A stretch of 64,000 bases of DNA from Bacteroides ihuae (GCF_900104585.1 NZ_FNVX01000004.1:1106109-1170108); one strand, 5' to 3'. Numbered from the stretch's first letter, positions 52,201 to 61,864 are shown. Notes: a model not told the origin generated them from the sequence alone. Translations and numbers: made by a program.

Positions 52201-52440
52201 ATTCACATTAGATAAAGCCTTTTCGAGTGGCGCTACCACCTTTGTTTCCATTTCAGCAGGGGTCGCTCCAGGCATACCGATGAAGATATCGGCTGCAGGA
52301 ACTTCTATTTGAGGTTCTTCTTCTCGAGGAATCAAGTAAACACTATAGACTCCAATGAGCATAAAAGCAACCATCAACAGCAGCGAGAGTTTGCTTTGTA
52401 AAAAGCCTCCGGCGATTTTTCCGGCAATTCCTTCTTTCAT
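49225..52440 (-). CDS. RND efflux transporter permease
   Basis: A 1071-aa inner membrane pump of the HAE1/AcrB-like class. Twelve membrane helices are expected, with large periplasmic loops after TM1 and TM7. Near TM4 is 'FVTGIVVDDSIIIAENMHRH', with the proton-relay Asp pair. The motif 'PREEEPQIEVPAADIFIGMPGA' is the usual post-TM1 segment. It uses the proton gradient to export drugs or metals. It is second to last in size order of the tolC-mfp-rnd operon. The substrate cannot be fixed from sequence. Confidence 0.93.
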   Translation of the reverse strand: MKEGIAGKIAGGFLQSKLSLLLMVAFMLIGVYSVYLIPREEEPQIEVPAADIFIGMPGATPAEMETKVVAPLEKALSNVNGVEHVMSTSMSDQAMLTVQFYVGKNQEKSLVNLYNELIKNMDKMPQGVSMPLIKTRSINDVPVLALTLWSKTSSDYMLRQQAELLRNEIKKIKNVTNIDIIGGRSRQVSVTIDKDKLAGMNLDLAAVNQYMQAANFQMQAGNIYNGNETYSVASGNFLKTREDVDNLIVGMNEGHPVYLSSIATITEGPSATPTQYVSFGYGADAAKGLKESNASDYTAVTIAISKQEGTDAMHLSEKILDKVEYLKKESVSPDINISVTRNYGESASEKVSELLLHLFGAIVAVTLFVMLAMGWRGGLVVFLSVPITFALTLFAYYFMDYTLNRITLFALVFVTGIVVDDSIIIAENMHRHFKMRYLSLRQAALFAINEVGNPTILATLTVIAAVLPMAFVSGLMGPYMSPMPIGASIAMTFSLIVALTLTPYLGYIFLKHKDSKKEGDKEKEEEEYDASSSALYRYYAWFMNPMLASRKKRWVFMLVTLALLIGSLSLFFFKIVPVKMLPFDNKNEFQVVIDMPESATLEQTAAVTKEIAAFVATQSDVVNYQTYVGTSAPISFNGLMRHYDLRRGDNVADIQVNLTDKGDRKIQSHDIAKKMRTPIQKIALRWNANAKIVEVPPGPPVLSTIVAEVYGPNYDEQIKVARQIKTILSQTEGIVDTDVFIEDDQKEIRFAVDKEKAMIRGVAPAKVTEDLRAAISGKDVGVLHQENSLSPIPIRLEMNNSDKSSIAALKSLPIQNMNGQVVLLGDIAEAKEGIKEKSIWRKDQKRLVMVTADLAGALESPVYAIMDVNKKLKDVKLPEGYDLSILSNSQPENEDNYSMKWDGEWQITYEVFRDLGIAFAIAILIIYLLIVGWFQDFLVPIVMLAAIPLSLIGIVLGHWVMGAYFSATSMIGFIALAGVMVRNSVLLIDFINIRLKEDVPLKQAILEAGAVRTLPILLTAGTVVLGAIVILFDPLFQGLAISLMGGTITSTILTLGVVPLLYFKMLNKKIK

Positions 52441-52448
52441 GGCTATTG

Positions 52449-53543
52449 TTATTTCTTTAATTCAACTTTTGTTCCGTTCTCTAATCTCTTTCCATCAGGA
52501 AAGATAACTAAATCTTCTTTCTGTAATCCGGAAAGTATTTCGGTCTGGTCTCCTATCATTTGTCCGGTGCGCACCCAACGAAGCATAGCTGTCTGCGATA
52601 ATGAAACGACAAAGACTCCTGTCAAACCATCTTTATTGAGCAAGGCAACAGTGGGTATCAGAAGATTAGCCGATTGCAGCATATTGTGATCTTTGGCGAT
52701 AGGCACCAACACATTAGCATACATACCCGAATAAACTTTTGACTTTTCGGTAAACGGAACTTGAATAGTAATCTTATACTGTCCACCATTTTCAATTGAC
52801 GACTGGCTCTTCTCGATAATAGGAGCTTCAAACGTCAGATTAGCAGATTTCACTCGCACGATGGCTTTCATCCCTTTTTCGACCTTATTTACATCCGACT
52901 CTGTGAGCGAACTTTCTACAACTAATTCCCCTCCTTTTTCTACTACAATCAGCGGCACACCCGGACTAGCCAATGCTCCTAAATCAATATTTATTTGCGA
53001 AACGGTTCCGTTAAAAGGAGAAGTAATCTGAGTATACGCTTGATTAGCCGTCACTTCTCTTTTCATTTGGCGAGCCACATCTAATTTTGATTTCATCGAC
53101 AAAAATTGCAAATTGACATTCTCATATTCTTTAGCCGAAACACTCTTGCGAGCATAAAGAATAGCAAAACGCTCCTCATCTTTCTTTGCTAAGCTATAAG
53201 CTGCTTCTGCTTCGCGAATCATAGCTTCAGCTTGCGCTTTTTTAGCCCCAAGTTCTTCATCTGATATAGTAAGCAATAATTGGCCTTTCGACACCTTATC
53301 TCCCTTTTTCACACGGATAGAAGTAACCGACCCCATCATACGAGTACCCAAACGAGCTGTCTCTTTAGATTGTATCCGACCATTGGTAACAATGCCTCTC
53401 TCATTTTGAAAAACAGGACTTGTTGTTTCCACCACAACAGGAGTATCATTATTTGTTTTTTTCTCTGCTCCACCAGAACAGGCAGTAATTAGCATACTTG
53501 AAGCAATCAATGCACTTAATAAGGAAAACTTTGACTTTTTCAT
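52449..53543 (-). CDS. RND periplasmic adaptor (membrane fusion lipoprotein)
   Basis: A 364-aa adaptor with lipobox ITAC (residues 19-22). It has a biotinyl-lipoyl-like hairpin (VKKGDKVSKGQLLLTIS), a coiled-coil hairpin (AEAMIREAEAAYSLAKKDEE) and beta-barrel and membrane-proximal domains. It links the RND pump to the outer membrane channel. The gene lies 8 bp upstream of the pump gene and 14 bp after the TolC-like gene, so the three form a tripartite efflux set. Confidence 0.92.
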   Translation of the reverse strand: MKKSKFSLLSALIASSMLITACSGGAEKKTNNDTPVVVETTSPVFQNERGIVTNGRIQSKETARLGTRMMGSVTSIRVKKGDKVSKGQLLLTISDEELGAKKAQAEAMIREAEAAYSLAKKDEERFAILYARKSVSAKEYENVNLQFLSMKSKLDVARQMKREVTANQAYTQITSPFNGTVSQINIDLGALASPGVPLIVVEKGGELVVESSLTESDVNKVEKGMKAIVRVKSANLTFEAPIIEKSQSSIENGGQYKITIQVPFTEKSKVYSGMYANVLVPIAKDHNMLQSANLLIPTVALLNKDGLTGVFVVSLSQTAMLRWVRTGQMIGDQTEILSGLQKEDLVIFPDGKRLENGTKVELKK

Positions 53544-53557
53544 ATATATATATTATT

Positions 53558-54877
53558 TTATTCGTTAGAAGAAGTTATAAAAGCAAGATAGGCGATGGTT
53601 AGATCTTTTTTGAAGTAAACCATTTCACGCATCAAGCCGGTTTGTGCTAATTGAGTCTGCACACGAAGCAAATCCGACGTTGAAGAAAGCCCTTGTGAAT
53701 AGCGATCAGTCTGAATATTGAGTCCTTCCTGGGCTTGTGCCACCATCGATTCGGCTTGTCTCATTTCGTAGTCTAGATCACTAAGTTGACGCAAATTCTT
53801 CTGATATTCCATTTCAGCCTGCGATTTGGTTTCGGTTAAGCGACTAGCAATCTTATCACGTTCTAATCGCGAAGCCTTTATTTTGTGCCAATCTTGTGTA
53901 CCCGAAAATATTTTCCACGATAAACGCACTCCGGCAAAGTAGCTATCAGAGCTAAAACGGAAGGGTTTCACATCATTGTACTGGTAATTGCCAAAAGCGT
54001 TTATGCGAGGAATCAAGGACATCTTGTCGGCTCGCAACTTATTTTTAGCGGCAGAGAATCCAGCTTCATAGGCTAGTATATCATTCCGATAACTCAAATT
54101 TAGGCTTCTGACAGAAGAGGCCGAAAAGCGTAACGTGTCTACAAGGTAAGTAACACCAGGTTGCTTGCCCATCAAAAAGCCTAATTGATCAGAGCTATTA
54201 AGAATGTTACTTTTTGCTGTTTGAAAGTCTGTTCTCATTTTACTTTGAAACACTCTGGCATCGAGCAGATCGGCTTTTTGTATAAGACCTTGCTCGTACA
54301 TATCTTCAGCACGCTTCAGAAAAGCATCAGCTGTCTCAAGTGCTTTTCCTATCACCTTTTTATTCTGGTATGCCAATCTTACCTCCAGATAAGCTTTCTT
54401 AACTTGAAACGACAAATATTCTTCAGCCCTTTTACGACTCCACTCTTGCATCTGATGATAATCGCGTGCACTGCTTCTTTGATAAATAGCATCCATATTA
54501 AAAATTGGCTGAGTAACATCTATCTGAGCAGAAAAGTCTTTATTAAAACCCGGATAGTTAAGCTTTGCCGGATCAAAATCAGCTGCTGTGACACTCTGTT
54601 CTTGTAGTTTAAAACCAAAAACATTGAGAGGATTATTCGTAAAATAAGCATTATATGAAAGCCCTATTTGGGGCATAAAAATAGCATTAGCTCCCAAGCT
54701 TTCTTCTTTCGCTATCTTTGCGTTTAGTGTTGCTTGGTGTAGAGATTCATTGTGCAACATAGCTGAATCAATAGCTTGACTCAAGGAAATAGATCTTTGA
54801 CTGTCTTGCGCTTGAATAGCAAACGGAAGCAAAACAGTCAAAAGCATGATTAACGTAATGTTTTTTATCTTTCTCAT
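53558..54877 (-). CDS. TolC-family outer membrane efflux protein
   Basis: A 439-aa outer membrane channel with signal peptide (TLIMLLTVLLPFAIQAQ). Long alpha-helical regions with the typical 'SLSQAIDSAMLHNESLHQAT' start and two repeated OEP halves are present. It is the first gene of the efflux operon and has a -7 box TACCTTTG at 54894-54901. Trimeric channels of this family form the exit duct for RND pumps. No substrate specificity is visible. Confidence 0.9.
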   Translation of the reverse strand: MRKIKNITLIMLLTVLLPFAIQAQDSQRSISLSQAIDSAMLHNESLHQATLNAKIAKEESLGANAIFMPQIGLSYNAYFTNNPLNVFGFKLQEQSVTAADFDPAKLNYPGFNKDFSAQIDVTQPIFNMDAIYQRSSARDYHQMQEWSRKRAEEYLSFQVKKAYLEVRLAYQNKKVIGKALETADAFLKRAEDMYEQGLIQKADLLDARVFQSKMRTDFQTAKSNILNSSDQLGFLMGKQPGVTYLVDTLRFSASSVRSLNLSYRNDILAYEAGFSAAKNKLRADKMSLIPRINAFGNYQYNDVKPFRFSSDSYFAGVRLSWKIFSGTQDWHKIKASRLERDKIASRLTETKSQAEMEYQKNLRQLSDLDYEMRQAESMVAQAQEGLNIQTDRYSQGLSSTSDLLRVQTQLAQTGLMREMVYFKKDLTIAYLAFITSSNE

Positions 54878-54893
54878 AACTCTTTGTTTTTTG

Positions 54894-54901
54894 CAAAGGT
54901 A
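54894..54901 (-). promoter_or_regulatory. -7 box TACCTTTG for efflux operon
   Basis: A TAnnTTTG match 16 bp before the TolC-like ATG, implying a very short leader. No -33 TTTG is seen at 19 bp. Confidence 0.5.
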
Positions 54902-55246
54902 GTAGAGAATTAGTTCGTTACATTAAAAACAAGGCTGTTGTGCAGCACTCCGAAGACTGATATACAACAGGATCGTGTTTTAATAAAAATAAAAAGCGCC
55001 ATTTATAACCATATACCTTAAAAAAACACCTAGAATAATAAAAAAACACACAAGAGGGAACGTTTATTCAAAATAAATGCGTTCCTTTGTTGCGGAATGA
55101 TGATGCATTAGTCCACGATTTCTATTACAAGTTTTTACTCTCCGTTTAAAATAAGCGCTTTTGTAAACTCTCTGTCATTTTAATCCCTTAAGTATTAGAC
55201 ATCTCTTTCCTGAGAGTTTTATTTATTCATTTATTATTTTTTCATT
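54902..55246. other. Gap between efflux operon and RRM gene
   Basis: This AT-rich divergent gap contains one hairpin, GGAACGTTTATT with AATAAATGCGTTCC around 55055-55086, and the long leader of the RRM gene. No ORF or recognised riboswitch is seen. The hairpin may be part of that leader or a terminator remnant. Confidence 0.4.
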
Positions 55247-55492
55247 ATGAACATTTACGTTGGAAACCTTAACTACAATGTTAGGGAAGCAGATCTGCAA
55301 CAGACATTAGAAGATTACGGAACAGTATCTTCAGTTAAAGTTATTATGGACCGCGAAACTGGTAAGTCTAAGGGCTTTGGATTCGTAGAAATGGCCAATG
55401 ATGCAGAAGCTACAAAAGCAATTGCCGAATTGAACGGAGCCGAATATGAAGGCCGCGCAATGGTAGTTAAAGAAGCTAGACCAAAATTCTAA
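55247..55492 (+). CDS. RRM-type RNA-binding protein
   Basis: An 81-aa single RNA recognition motif protein. RNP2 is IYVGNL at residues 3-8 and RNP1 is KGFGFVEM at 42-49; spacing is normal. Such small RRM proteins are abundant in Bacteroides and probably act as RNA chaperones or regulators, often responding to cold or growth. It is a monocistronic gene with a long AT-rich leader and a strong hairpin terminator with ten T downstream. Confidence 0.92.
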   Translation: MNIYVGNLNYNVREADLQQTLEDYGTVSSVKVIMDRETGKSKGFGFVEMANDAEATKAIAELNGAEYEGRAMVVKEARPKF

Positions 55493-55516
55493 ATATAGAA
55501 TCTTAGGACATTTAGA

Positions 55517-55560
55517 AGAACCTTTTGCGACAAGAGTTGGCAGAGGGTTCTTTTTTTTTT
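55517..55560 (+). terminator. Terminator after RRM gene
   Basis: AGAACC pairs with GGGTTCT, with extra TTGC/GCA pairing above, followed by ten T. It ends the RRM transcript. Confidence 0.85.
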
Positions 55561-55800
55561 AGATATATCGTGATGGAATAATGGTTTGAGATAATTTTGC
55601 AGATGTTAGCAAAAGAAGAGATTACCTCTGTCATTAGATGAGGCGTTACGATGTAGAGATAAAAAAGCTATTAACTGTAAGCAAAAAATAGAGATCCCCA
55701 AAACAATTAGTCTAAAACTCTATCGTAAAAAGAATCTTTTGAGACTCAAAAACAAAGAATAGTGCAATAGACTATTTTCATAAAGCACAGAGTTTAGCCT
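55561..55800. other. Non-coding gap upstream of lptB stop
   Basis: About 240 bp with many stop codons in all frames. A TAATTTTG box occurs on the plus strand near 55592. No gene, repeat or clear structure beyond that can be supported. Confidence 0.3.
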
Positions 55801-56556
55801 TTAAGATTGAAAATCTTTCCGCCTTAAAACAAAACTATTACTTAAATATTTTTCACGAACGATTTTATTCTCAGCAAGTTCTTCGGGAGTTCCTTGAAAA
55901 AGGATTTTTCCTTCAAACAACAAATAAGCACGATCTGTGATGCTCAATGTTTCTTGTACATTGTGGTCAGTAATCAGAATGCCGATATTTCTGTCTTTAA
56001 GCTTCCACACTATTTGCTGAATATCTTCCACAGCAATAGGATCTACACCGGCAAAAGGTTCATCAAGCATAATAAATTTAGGATCAATAGCCAAACAACG
56101 AGCAATCTCGGTACGACGACGTTCACCTCCTGATAACTGGGTTCCTAAGTTCTTGCGTACTTTTTGCAAACGAAATTCGGCAATCAAACTCTCGAGTTTG
56201 TCTTTCTGGTATTCTTTCGGTTTATTGGTCATCTCAAGAACAGAAGCTATATTGTCTTCCACACTCATCTGACGAAAAACAGAAGCTTCTTGCGCCAAAT
56301 AGCCAATACCTGTCTGCGCGCGTTTATAAACAGGATAGTTTGTGATTTCTAAGTCATCCAAAAAAATCCGTCCTTCATTGGGTGTTATGAGTCCTACCGT
56401 CATATAAAAAGAAGTCGTTTTACCAGCTCCATTAGGACCTAGCAAACCAACTATCTCTCCTTGCTTTACATTAATCGAAACGTGACTTACAACGGTACGT
56501 TTACCGTATTTTTTTACCAAGTCTTCGGTACGAAGAACCATCTTATCATCTTCCAT
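55801..56556 (-). CDS. lptB: LPS export ABC transporter ATP-binding protein
   Basis: A 251-aa ABC ATPase with Walker [16 protein letters not shown], signature [15 protein letters not shown] and Walker [14 protein letters not shown]. The '[19 protein letters not shown]' type segments match LptB. It powers extraction of LPS from the inner membrane with LptFG. I start it at [12 protein letters not shown] (56556), because a -7 box lies at 56575-56582 inside the longer open frame. It is divergent from mlaE, and the two share a short promoter region. Confidence 0.9.
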   Translation of the reverse strand: MEDDKMVLRTEDLVKKYGKRTVVSHVSINVKQGEIVGLLGPNGAGKTTSFYMTVGLITPNEGRIFLDDLEITNYPVYKRAQTGIGYLAQEASVFRQMSVEDNIASVLEMTNKPKEYQKDKLESLIAEFRLQKVRKNLGTQLSGGERRRTEIARCLAIDPKFIMLDEPFAGVDPIAVEDIQQIVWKLKDRNIGILITDHNVQETLSITDRAYLLFEGKILFQGTPEELAENKIVREKYLSNSFVLRRKDFQS

Positions 56557-56574
56557 ATCCTTCTTATTTAGCGG

Positions 56575-56582
56575 CAAATGTA
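56575..56582 (-). promoter_or_regulatory. -7 box TACATTTG for lptB
   Basis: A TAnnTTTG match 18 bp before the lptB ATG chosen here. It lies inside the upstream extension of the open frame, which argues against the longer start. Confidence 0.5.
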
Positions 56583-56604
56583 GTGAAAATAAGCCGAAAT
56601 AGTG

Positions 56605-56612
56605 TACATTTG
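56605..56612 (+). promoter_or_regulatory. -7 box TACATTTG for mlaEF
   Basis: A TAnnTTTG match on the plus strand 18 bp before the mlaE ATG, a mirror image of the lptB box 22 bp away. Confidence 0.5.
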
Positions 56613-56630
56613 CAAACAAATATATGAGAT

Positions 56631-57374
56631 ATGATTAAAGCATTAAGAACTGTCGGAAGATATATTATACTGATGAACCGGACATTTTCTCGCCCGGAAA
56701 GAATGCGTATGTTCTTCAAACAATACGTCAAAGAGATAGAGCAATTGGGGATAAACTCCATCGGCATTGTACTTCTAATATCCTTCTTTATAGGTGCGGT
56801 AATTACAATACAGATAAAGTTGAATATCGAGAGTCCTTGGATGCCTAGATGGACTGTGGGGTACGTAACCCGCGAAATTATGCTATTGGAGTTCTCATCG
56901 TCTATTATGTGTCTTATTCTAGCAGGCAAAGTGGGGTCAAACATTGCCTCCGAGCTTGGAACAATGCGCATAACTCAACAAATTGATGCGCTTGAAATAA
57001 TGGGAATAAATCCCGCATGTCATCTTATTCTTCCTAAAATAGCAGCACTAGTTACCATTATTCCGATATTGGTTACCTTCAGTATTTTTGCCGGAATCAT
57101 TGGCGCTTTTGCTACCTGTTGGTTCGGAGGAATTATGATGGCCAGTGACTTAGAATATGGATTGCAATACATGTTTGTAGAATGGTTTGTCTGGTGCGGA
57201 ATTATCAAGTCGCTATTCTTTGCTTTTATTATTGCAAGTGTATCCGCCTTTTTCGGTTACACTGTTGAAGGAGGTTCGATAGAAGTAGGGAAGGCATCAA
57301 CAGATTCTGTGGTAATTAGCAGCGTGCTTATTTTATTTGCCGATTTGGTATTAACAAAACTTTTAATGGGATGA
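56631..57374 (+). CDS. mlaE: MlaE-type ABC transporter permease
   Basis: A 247-aa membrane permease of the MlaE/YrbE family, with several hydrophobic helices and the conserved '[20 protein letters not shown]' and '[20 protein letters not shown]' segments. It takes part in phospholipid transport between membranes to maintain outer membrane asymmetry. The ATG overlaps nothing upstream. Its stop overlaps the mlaF start (ATGATC), so the two are cotranslated. No mlaD or later Mla gene follows; a terminator ends the unit after mlaF. Confidence 0.88.
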   Translation: MIKALRTVGRYIILMNRTFSRPERMRMFFKQYVKEIEQLGINSIGIVLLISFFIGAVITIQIKLNIESPWMPRWTVGYVTREIMLLEFSSSIMCLILAGKVGSNIASELGTMRITQQIDALEIMGINPACHLILPKIAALVTIIPILVTFSIFAGIIGAFATCWFGGIMMASDLEYGLQYMFVEWFVWCGIIKSLFFAFIIASVSAFFGYTVEGGSIEVGKASTDSVVISSVLILFADLVLTKLLMG

Positions 57375-58141
57375 TCGAAGTAAAACAACTCTATAAATCA
57401 TTTGAAGATAAGGATGTATTGAAAGACATCAATGTCACGTTTGAAAATGGCAAAACAAATCTCATCATCGGACAAAGCGGTTCAGGAAAAACCGTTTTGA
57501 TGAAATGTATTGTAGGGCTGCTCGCCCCTGACAAAGGAGAGTTATTGTATGACACGCGCAACTTTCTAACGATGAGCAAAAAAGAAAAAAAGCATCTCCG
57601 CCGTGAGATGGGAATGATTTTTCAAAGTGCTGCTTTATTTGATTCAATGAGCGTACTCGAAAATGTGATGTTCCCTCTTAGTATGTTCAGCAATGGCACG
57701 CTAAGAGATAGACAAAGGAGAGCTCTTTCTTGCCTAGAACGAGTAAATCTTATCGAGGCCAAAGACAAATTCCCTGGTGAGATAAGCGGAGGTATGCAAA
57801 AACGAGTAGCTATAGCCCGGTCCATTGTACTCCAGCCCCAGTATCTATTTTGCGATGAGCCAAACTCTGGATTAGATCCTAAAACTTCGCTAGTCATTGA
57901 TGAACTAATACAAGACATCACCAGAGAATATAACATGACCACCATCATCAATACTCATGATATGAATTCGGTTATGGGCATTGGAGAAAAAATAATTTTC
58001 ATTTTTGATGGACACAAAGAGTGGGAAGGCACCAAAGATGATATTTTCACCTCTCCCAATAATCGCTTGAATAATTTTGTTTTTGCATCCGACCTCTTCC
58101 GAAAAGTGAAAGAAGCAGAAGTGCAAAATATTGAAGGATAG
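57371..58141 (+). CDS. mlaF: MlaF-type ABC transporter ATP-binding protein
   Basis: A 256-aa ABC ATPase partner of MlaE. Walker A is IIGQSGSGKTVLMKC, the signature ISGGMQKRVAIARSI, and Walker B LFCDEPNSGLDP, with an H-loop Asn-Thr-His at INTHDMNSV. It energises lipid transport through MlaE. It overlaps mlaE by 4 nt. The length is slightly longer than E. coli MlaF. The transcript ends at a perfect hairpin terminator before convergent der. Confidence 0.88.
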   Translation: MIEVKQLYKSFEDKDVLKDINVTFENGKTNLIIGQSGSGKTVLMKCIVGLLAPDKGELLYDTRNFLTMSKKEKKHLRREMGMIFQSAALFDSMSVLENVMFPLSMFSNGTLRDRQRRALSCLERVNLIEAKDKFPGEISGGMQKRVAIARSIVLQPQYLFCDEPNSGLDPKTSLVIDELIQDITREYNMTTIINTHDMNSVMGIGEKIIFIFDGHKEWEGTKDDIFTSPNNRLNNFVFASDLFRKVKEAEVQNIEG

Positions 58142-58170
58142 CTTTTTCTGATATTTACAAAGGATTATTT

Positions 58171-58223
58171 ATACAACGAAGAGAGGCTAATCCTATAATA
58201 GGATTAGCCTCTCTTCGTTGTAT
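58171..58223. terminator. Bidirectional hairpin between mlaF and der
   Basis: A perfect 26-bp inverted repeat (ATACAACGAAGAGAGGCTAA ... its complement) around a single base, with A/T runs on both sides. It ends both convergent transcripts. Confidence 0.9.
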
Positions 58224-58236
58224 AAAACAAAAAAAA

Positions 58237-59550
58237 TTATTTCTGCCGTATATAAATATTAATAGGAGTGCCGGTAAGGCTCCATTTCTCACGCATCTTA
58301 TTTTCCAAGAATCGTTTATATGGTTCCTTCACATATTGCGGCAAGTTAGCAAAGAACACAAATGACGGAACTTGCGTATTTGGTAACTGAGTGATATACT
58401 TGATCTTAATATATTTACCTTTTATTGAGGGAGGTGGATAAGCCTCAATCAATGGAAGAATTTCTTCATTCAAGCGCGCAGTAGGGATCTTTGTACTACG
58501 ATTCTCGTATACGCCACGAGCCTCTTCAAGCACTTTCAATATTCTTTGTTTAGTGAGTGCTGAGCCAAATACGATTGGAAAATCAACAAAAGGAGCAAGA
58601 CGAGAGCGAATAGCACTTTCAAATTCTTTTATAACCTTAGCTGTTTTGTCTTCAACCAAATCCCATTTGTTAACAACCACAACCAAACCTTTTGAGTTTT
58701 TCTGAATCAACGAAAAGATGTTCAAATCCTGACCTTCAACTCCTCGGGTTGCATCAAGCATCAAAATACAAACATCTGCAGCCTCAATAGAGCGTATGGA
58801 TCGTATAACCGAGTAATATTCAAGATCTTCACTCACCTTATTTTTCTTACGAATACCAGCTGTGTCGACTAAGTAAAAGTCAAATCCAAATTTGTTATAA
58901 CGAGTGTAAATTGAATCACGGGTAGTTCCTGCTATCTCAGTAACAATATTTCTATCTTCACCAATAAAAGCATTAATAAGTGATGACTTTCCAGCATTCG
59001 GACGTCCAACAACCGCAAAACGGGGGATATCCTCATCCAGAATTTCTGATGACTCCTTATTAAATTTACTAACAATAAGATCCATTAAATCACCTGTGCC
59101 ACTCCCGGTAATAGCCGAAACACAATTCGGATCTCCCAGCCCAAGAGAGTAAAACTCTGCAGCACTATATTGAAGCTCATTATTGTCCGTTTTGTTAGCA
59201 ACAACAATCACCGGACTCTCCGAGCGTCTCAAAATAGAAGCAACTTGCAAGTCAAGGTCTGTCACCCCATTCATTACATCTACAATAAAAAGGATAACAT
59301 CAGCTTCCTCAACAGCCAACAATACTTGTTTGCGAATTTCTTCTTCAAAAACATCATCCGAGTTAACGACCCAACCTCCTGTATCTACAACAGAGAATTC
59401 GCGACCTAGCCATTCCGACTTCCCATATTGTCTATCACGAGTAGTACCCGCTTCATCATTTACAATCGCTTGACGGGTTTTAGTCAAACGATTGAATAAG
59501 GTAGATTTCCCAACGTTGGGACGCCCTACTATTGCAATCAAATTTCCCAT
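58237..59550 (-). CDS. der: Ribosome-associated GTPase Der (EngA)
   Basis: A 437-aa GTPase with two tandem G domains, the Der hallmark: G1 GRPNVGKST and the second GRPNAGKSS, each with DTAG/DTGG (VVDTGG, VDTAGIR) and NKTD/NKWD. The C-terminal KH-like domain ([20 protein letters not shown]) completes it. It is needed for 50S ribosome assembly. It lies before era in the same orientation, with a 48-bp gap. Confidence 0.97.
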   Translation of the reverse strand: MGNLIAIVGRPNVGKSTLFNRLTKTRQAIVNDEAGTTRDRQYGKSEWLGREFSVVDTGGWVVNSDDVFEEEIRKQVLLAVEEADVILFIVDVMNGVTDLDLQVASILRRSESPVIVVANKTDNNELQYSAAEFYSLGLGDPNCVSAITGSGTGDLMDLIVSKFNKESSEILDEDIPRFAVVGRPNAGKSSLINAFIGEDRNIVTEIAGTTRDSIYTRYNKFGFDFYLVDTAGIRKKNKVSEDLEYYSVIRSIRSIEAADVCILMLDATRGVEGQDLNIFSLIQKNSKGLVVVVNKWDLVEDKTAKVIKEFESAIRSRLAPFVDFPIVFGSALTKQRILKVLEEARGVYENRSTKIPTARLNEEILPLIEAYPPPSIKGKYIKIKYITQLPNTQVPSFVFFANLPQYVKEPYKRFLENKMREKWSLTGTPINIYIRQK

Positions 59551-59598
59551 AATTTATCACTCCATTTTTGCGACTCTCACAGTCGTATGAATACTAAC

Positions 59599-60480
59599 TT
59601 AATCTAATTGATAACCAAAATTGCGTAGTTCCTTATCAGAGCTACGCCAATCTTTATCAACTTTCACATAAGTCTCAAGAAAGATTGTTTTCCCGAAGAA
59701 TTTTTCGAGTTCACGACGTGCTTCTGTAGCTACTTTCTTAAGTGCTTTTCCTTGCTTACCAATAATAATCCCTTTCTGAGATTCTCGCTCAACATAAATA
59801 ACAGCATTAATATGTATGAGTTTTGGATCTTCTTTAAATTGCTCAACCACAACTTCTACAGAGTATGGGATTTCTTTATCGTAATATAGCAATATCTTTT
59901 CGCGAATAATTTCATTTACAAAGAAACGAGCAGGTTTATCCGTCAACTGATCCTTATCAAAATAAGGAGGAGAATCGGGTAAAAGCTCTTTTATGCGCTT
60001 CATGATATAGTCTACATTAAACTTTGAAAGAGCAGAAATAGGTATAATCTCAGCTTGAGGCATTAGAGACTTCCATGCATCTACCAATTCTGAAAGTTTA
60101 TCTTGATTACTTAAATCAATTTTGTTGATCAGTAGTAAAATAGGTATCGTTTGATGGCAAACTTTCTCAATAAACTCATTGTTTTTATCAGGGATTTCAA
60201 CAACATCTGTAACATAGAGCAACACATCTGCATCAGCCAGAGCAGAAGTAGAAAAATTGAGCATCGACTCCTGCAACTTGTATGCAGGTTTAACAACTCC
60301 GGGAGTATCAGAAAAGACTATTTGCATCTCTTCTGTATTATATATTCCCATTATTCGATGGCGTGTTGTTTGCGCTTTAAATGTCGCAATAGATATACGC
60401 TCACCTACTAATGCATTCATTAAAGTAGATTTTCCTACATTAGGATTTCCTACAATATTCACGAAGCCCGCTTTATGCAT
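59599..60480 (-). CDS. era: GTPase Era
   Basis: A 293-aa GTPase. G1 is GNPNVGKST, then DTPG and NKIDL. The C-terminal KH domain has the GxxG-like 'GIIIGKQGKALKKV'. Era binds 16S rRNA and is required for 30S maturation. The length is typical. It follows fabH and precedes der in the standard Bacteroides cluster, so the block links ribosome assembly with fatty acid synthesis genes. Confidence 0.96.
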   Translation of the reverse strand: MHKAGFVNIVGNPNVGKSTLMNALVGERISIATFKAQTTRHRIMGIYNTEEMQIVFSDTPGVVKPAYKLQESMLNFSTSALADADVLLYVTDVVEIPDKNNEFIEKVCHQTIPILLLINKIDLSNQDKLSELVDAWKSLMPQAEIIPISALSKFNVDYIMKRIKELLPDSPPYFDKDQLTDKPARFFVNEIIREKILLYYDKEIPYSVEVVVEQFKEDPKLIHINAVIYVERESQKGIIIGKQGKALKKVATEARRELEKFFGKTIFLETYVKVDKDWRSSDKELRNFGYQLD

Positions 60481-60569
60481 TCTCTATTTCCTCTTTTTGT
60501 TTATTTTAGACAAAAAAACGCATCGAATAAAAATAGGATGCGTTTTATATTATAATCAGCAACTACTAG

Positions 60570-61574
60570 TTACCACTTTTTACCATCATAGCCCCATTTT
60601 ACGTAGACAGCTCCCCACGTAAATCCAGCTCCAAAAGCAGTAAAAAGAAGGTTGTCACCTTTTTTGAGTTTTTCTTCGAAGTCCCAAATACAAAGAGGCA
60701 ATGTGCCTGCACTTGTATTACCATAACGTTGAATGTTCACCAATACCTTCTCAATAGGCAATTCCATACGATGAGCTACAGCATCAATGATACGCATGTT
60801 AGCTTGATGTGGAATAACCCAACTTATGTTTTCCTTTGTTAAGTGATTTCTTTCAGCTAATGCAGCTGTCGCATCAGACATATTTGATACAGCATATTTG
60901 AATACCGTTCTACCCTCTTGATAAACAGAATGCATATGGTTATCTATTGTAAAATAAGAAGGAGGACAAACAGAGCCACCAGCTTTCATATGCAAGAAAG
61001 GTAAACCTTTACCATCGGTTTTAAGCAATGCATCCATAATACCATATTCTTCAGTGGTCGGTTCTACCATAAAAGCAGCAGCACCATCTCCAAAAATAGG
61101 GCAAGTTGCTCGATCAGTATAATCGGTGATCGATGACATTTTATCAGCACCAACAATAATTATCTTCTTGTATCTACCTGAGCGAATAAAAGAAGCTGCC
61201 GTTTCCATTAAAAACAAAAAACCACTACATGCTGCTTGCAAATCAAAGGCAAAAGCATTTTTCAAACCTAATTTATCACATAAAATAGATGCTGTAGAAG
61301 GAAAATGATAATCAGGAGTAGTAGTAGCAACAATAACCAAATCAATATCATCGGGATTAGATTCTGTACGTTGCATAAGCTGTTTTGCAGCTTTTCTTGC
61401 CATATAAGAAGTTCCTAACCCTTCTTCGTTCAATATTCGTCTTTCTTTGACCCCTATGCGAGTCATAATCCATTCGTCATTAGTATCTACCATCTTAGAT
61501 ATCTCTTCATTTGTCAAGACATATTCTGGTACATATCCGCCGACTCCAGTGATTACTGCATTAATTTTTTCCAT
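60570..61574 (-). CDS. fabH: 3-oxoacyl-ACP synthase III
   Basis: A 334-aa condensing enzyme starting fatty acid synthesis from acyl-CoA and malonyl-ACP. The active-site Cys lies in [17 protein letters not shown], His in [11 protein letters not shown], and Asn in [10 protein letters not shown]. It is cytoplasmic. The gene lies between rpmF and era, the common arrangement. The upstream gap is 104 bp. Substrate preference (acetyl or branched) cannot be read directly. Confidence 0.95.
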   Translation of the reverse strand: MEKINAVITGVGGYVPEYVLTNEEISKMVDTNDEWIMTRIGVKERRILNEEGLGTSYMARKAAKQLMQRTESNPDDIDLVIVATTTPDYHFPSTASILCDKLGLKNAFAFDLQAACSGFLFLMETAASFIRSGRYKKIIIVGADKMSSITDYTDRATCPIFGDGAAAFMVEPTTEEYGIMDALLKTDGKGLPFLHMKAGGSVCPPSYFTIDNHMHSVYQEGRTVFKYAVSNMSDATAALAERNHLTKENISWVIPHQANMRIIDAVAHRMELPIEKVLVNIQRYGNTSAGTLPLCIWDFEEKLKKGDNLLFTAFGAGFTWGAVYVKWGYDGKKW

Positions 61575-61678
61575 TAATCCTATTTTGAATTTGCAATGCT
61601 TGTTATACTAAGAATACAGCCTAAGAAAAATTCTCTGGCTGTACTTCATTTAGTATATATCAACTTAGGCTGTCCTGA

Positions 61679-61864
61679 TTATACAGCAGCTTCTTTTTCA
61701 ATAGCAAGTTTACCTCGGTAATAACCGCAAGCACCACATACAGTATGATAAACATGCCATTCGCCACAATTAGGGCAAACTGCTAATGTAGGAGCTACTG
61801 CTTTATCATGAGTTCTTCTCTTTGCAGTTCTTGTTTTCGATTGTTTTCTCTTAGGATGTGCCAT
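61679..61864 (-). CDS. rpmF: 50S ribosomal protein L32
   Basis: A 61-aa protein, MAHPKRKQSKTRTAKRRTHD..., with two Cys pairs (CPNCGEWHVYH, CGACGYYRGK) forming the zinc-binding motif of L32. Its end, KLAIEKEAAV, is slightly extended. It lies 12 bp after the YceD-like gene, the conserved yceD-rpmF pair. Confidence 0.97.
   Translation of the reverse strand: MAHPKRKQSKTRTAKRRTHDKAVAPTLAVCPNCGEWHVYHTVCGACGYYRGKLAIEKEAAV

Noticed and set aside
54902..55246. Riboswitch in the RRM leader
   Set aside because: One hairpin is visible but no conserved core of a known riboswitch class.
56557..56619. N-terminal extension of LptB
   Set aside because: A promoter box lies inside it, and the ABC domain begins right after [12 protein letters not shown].
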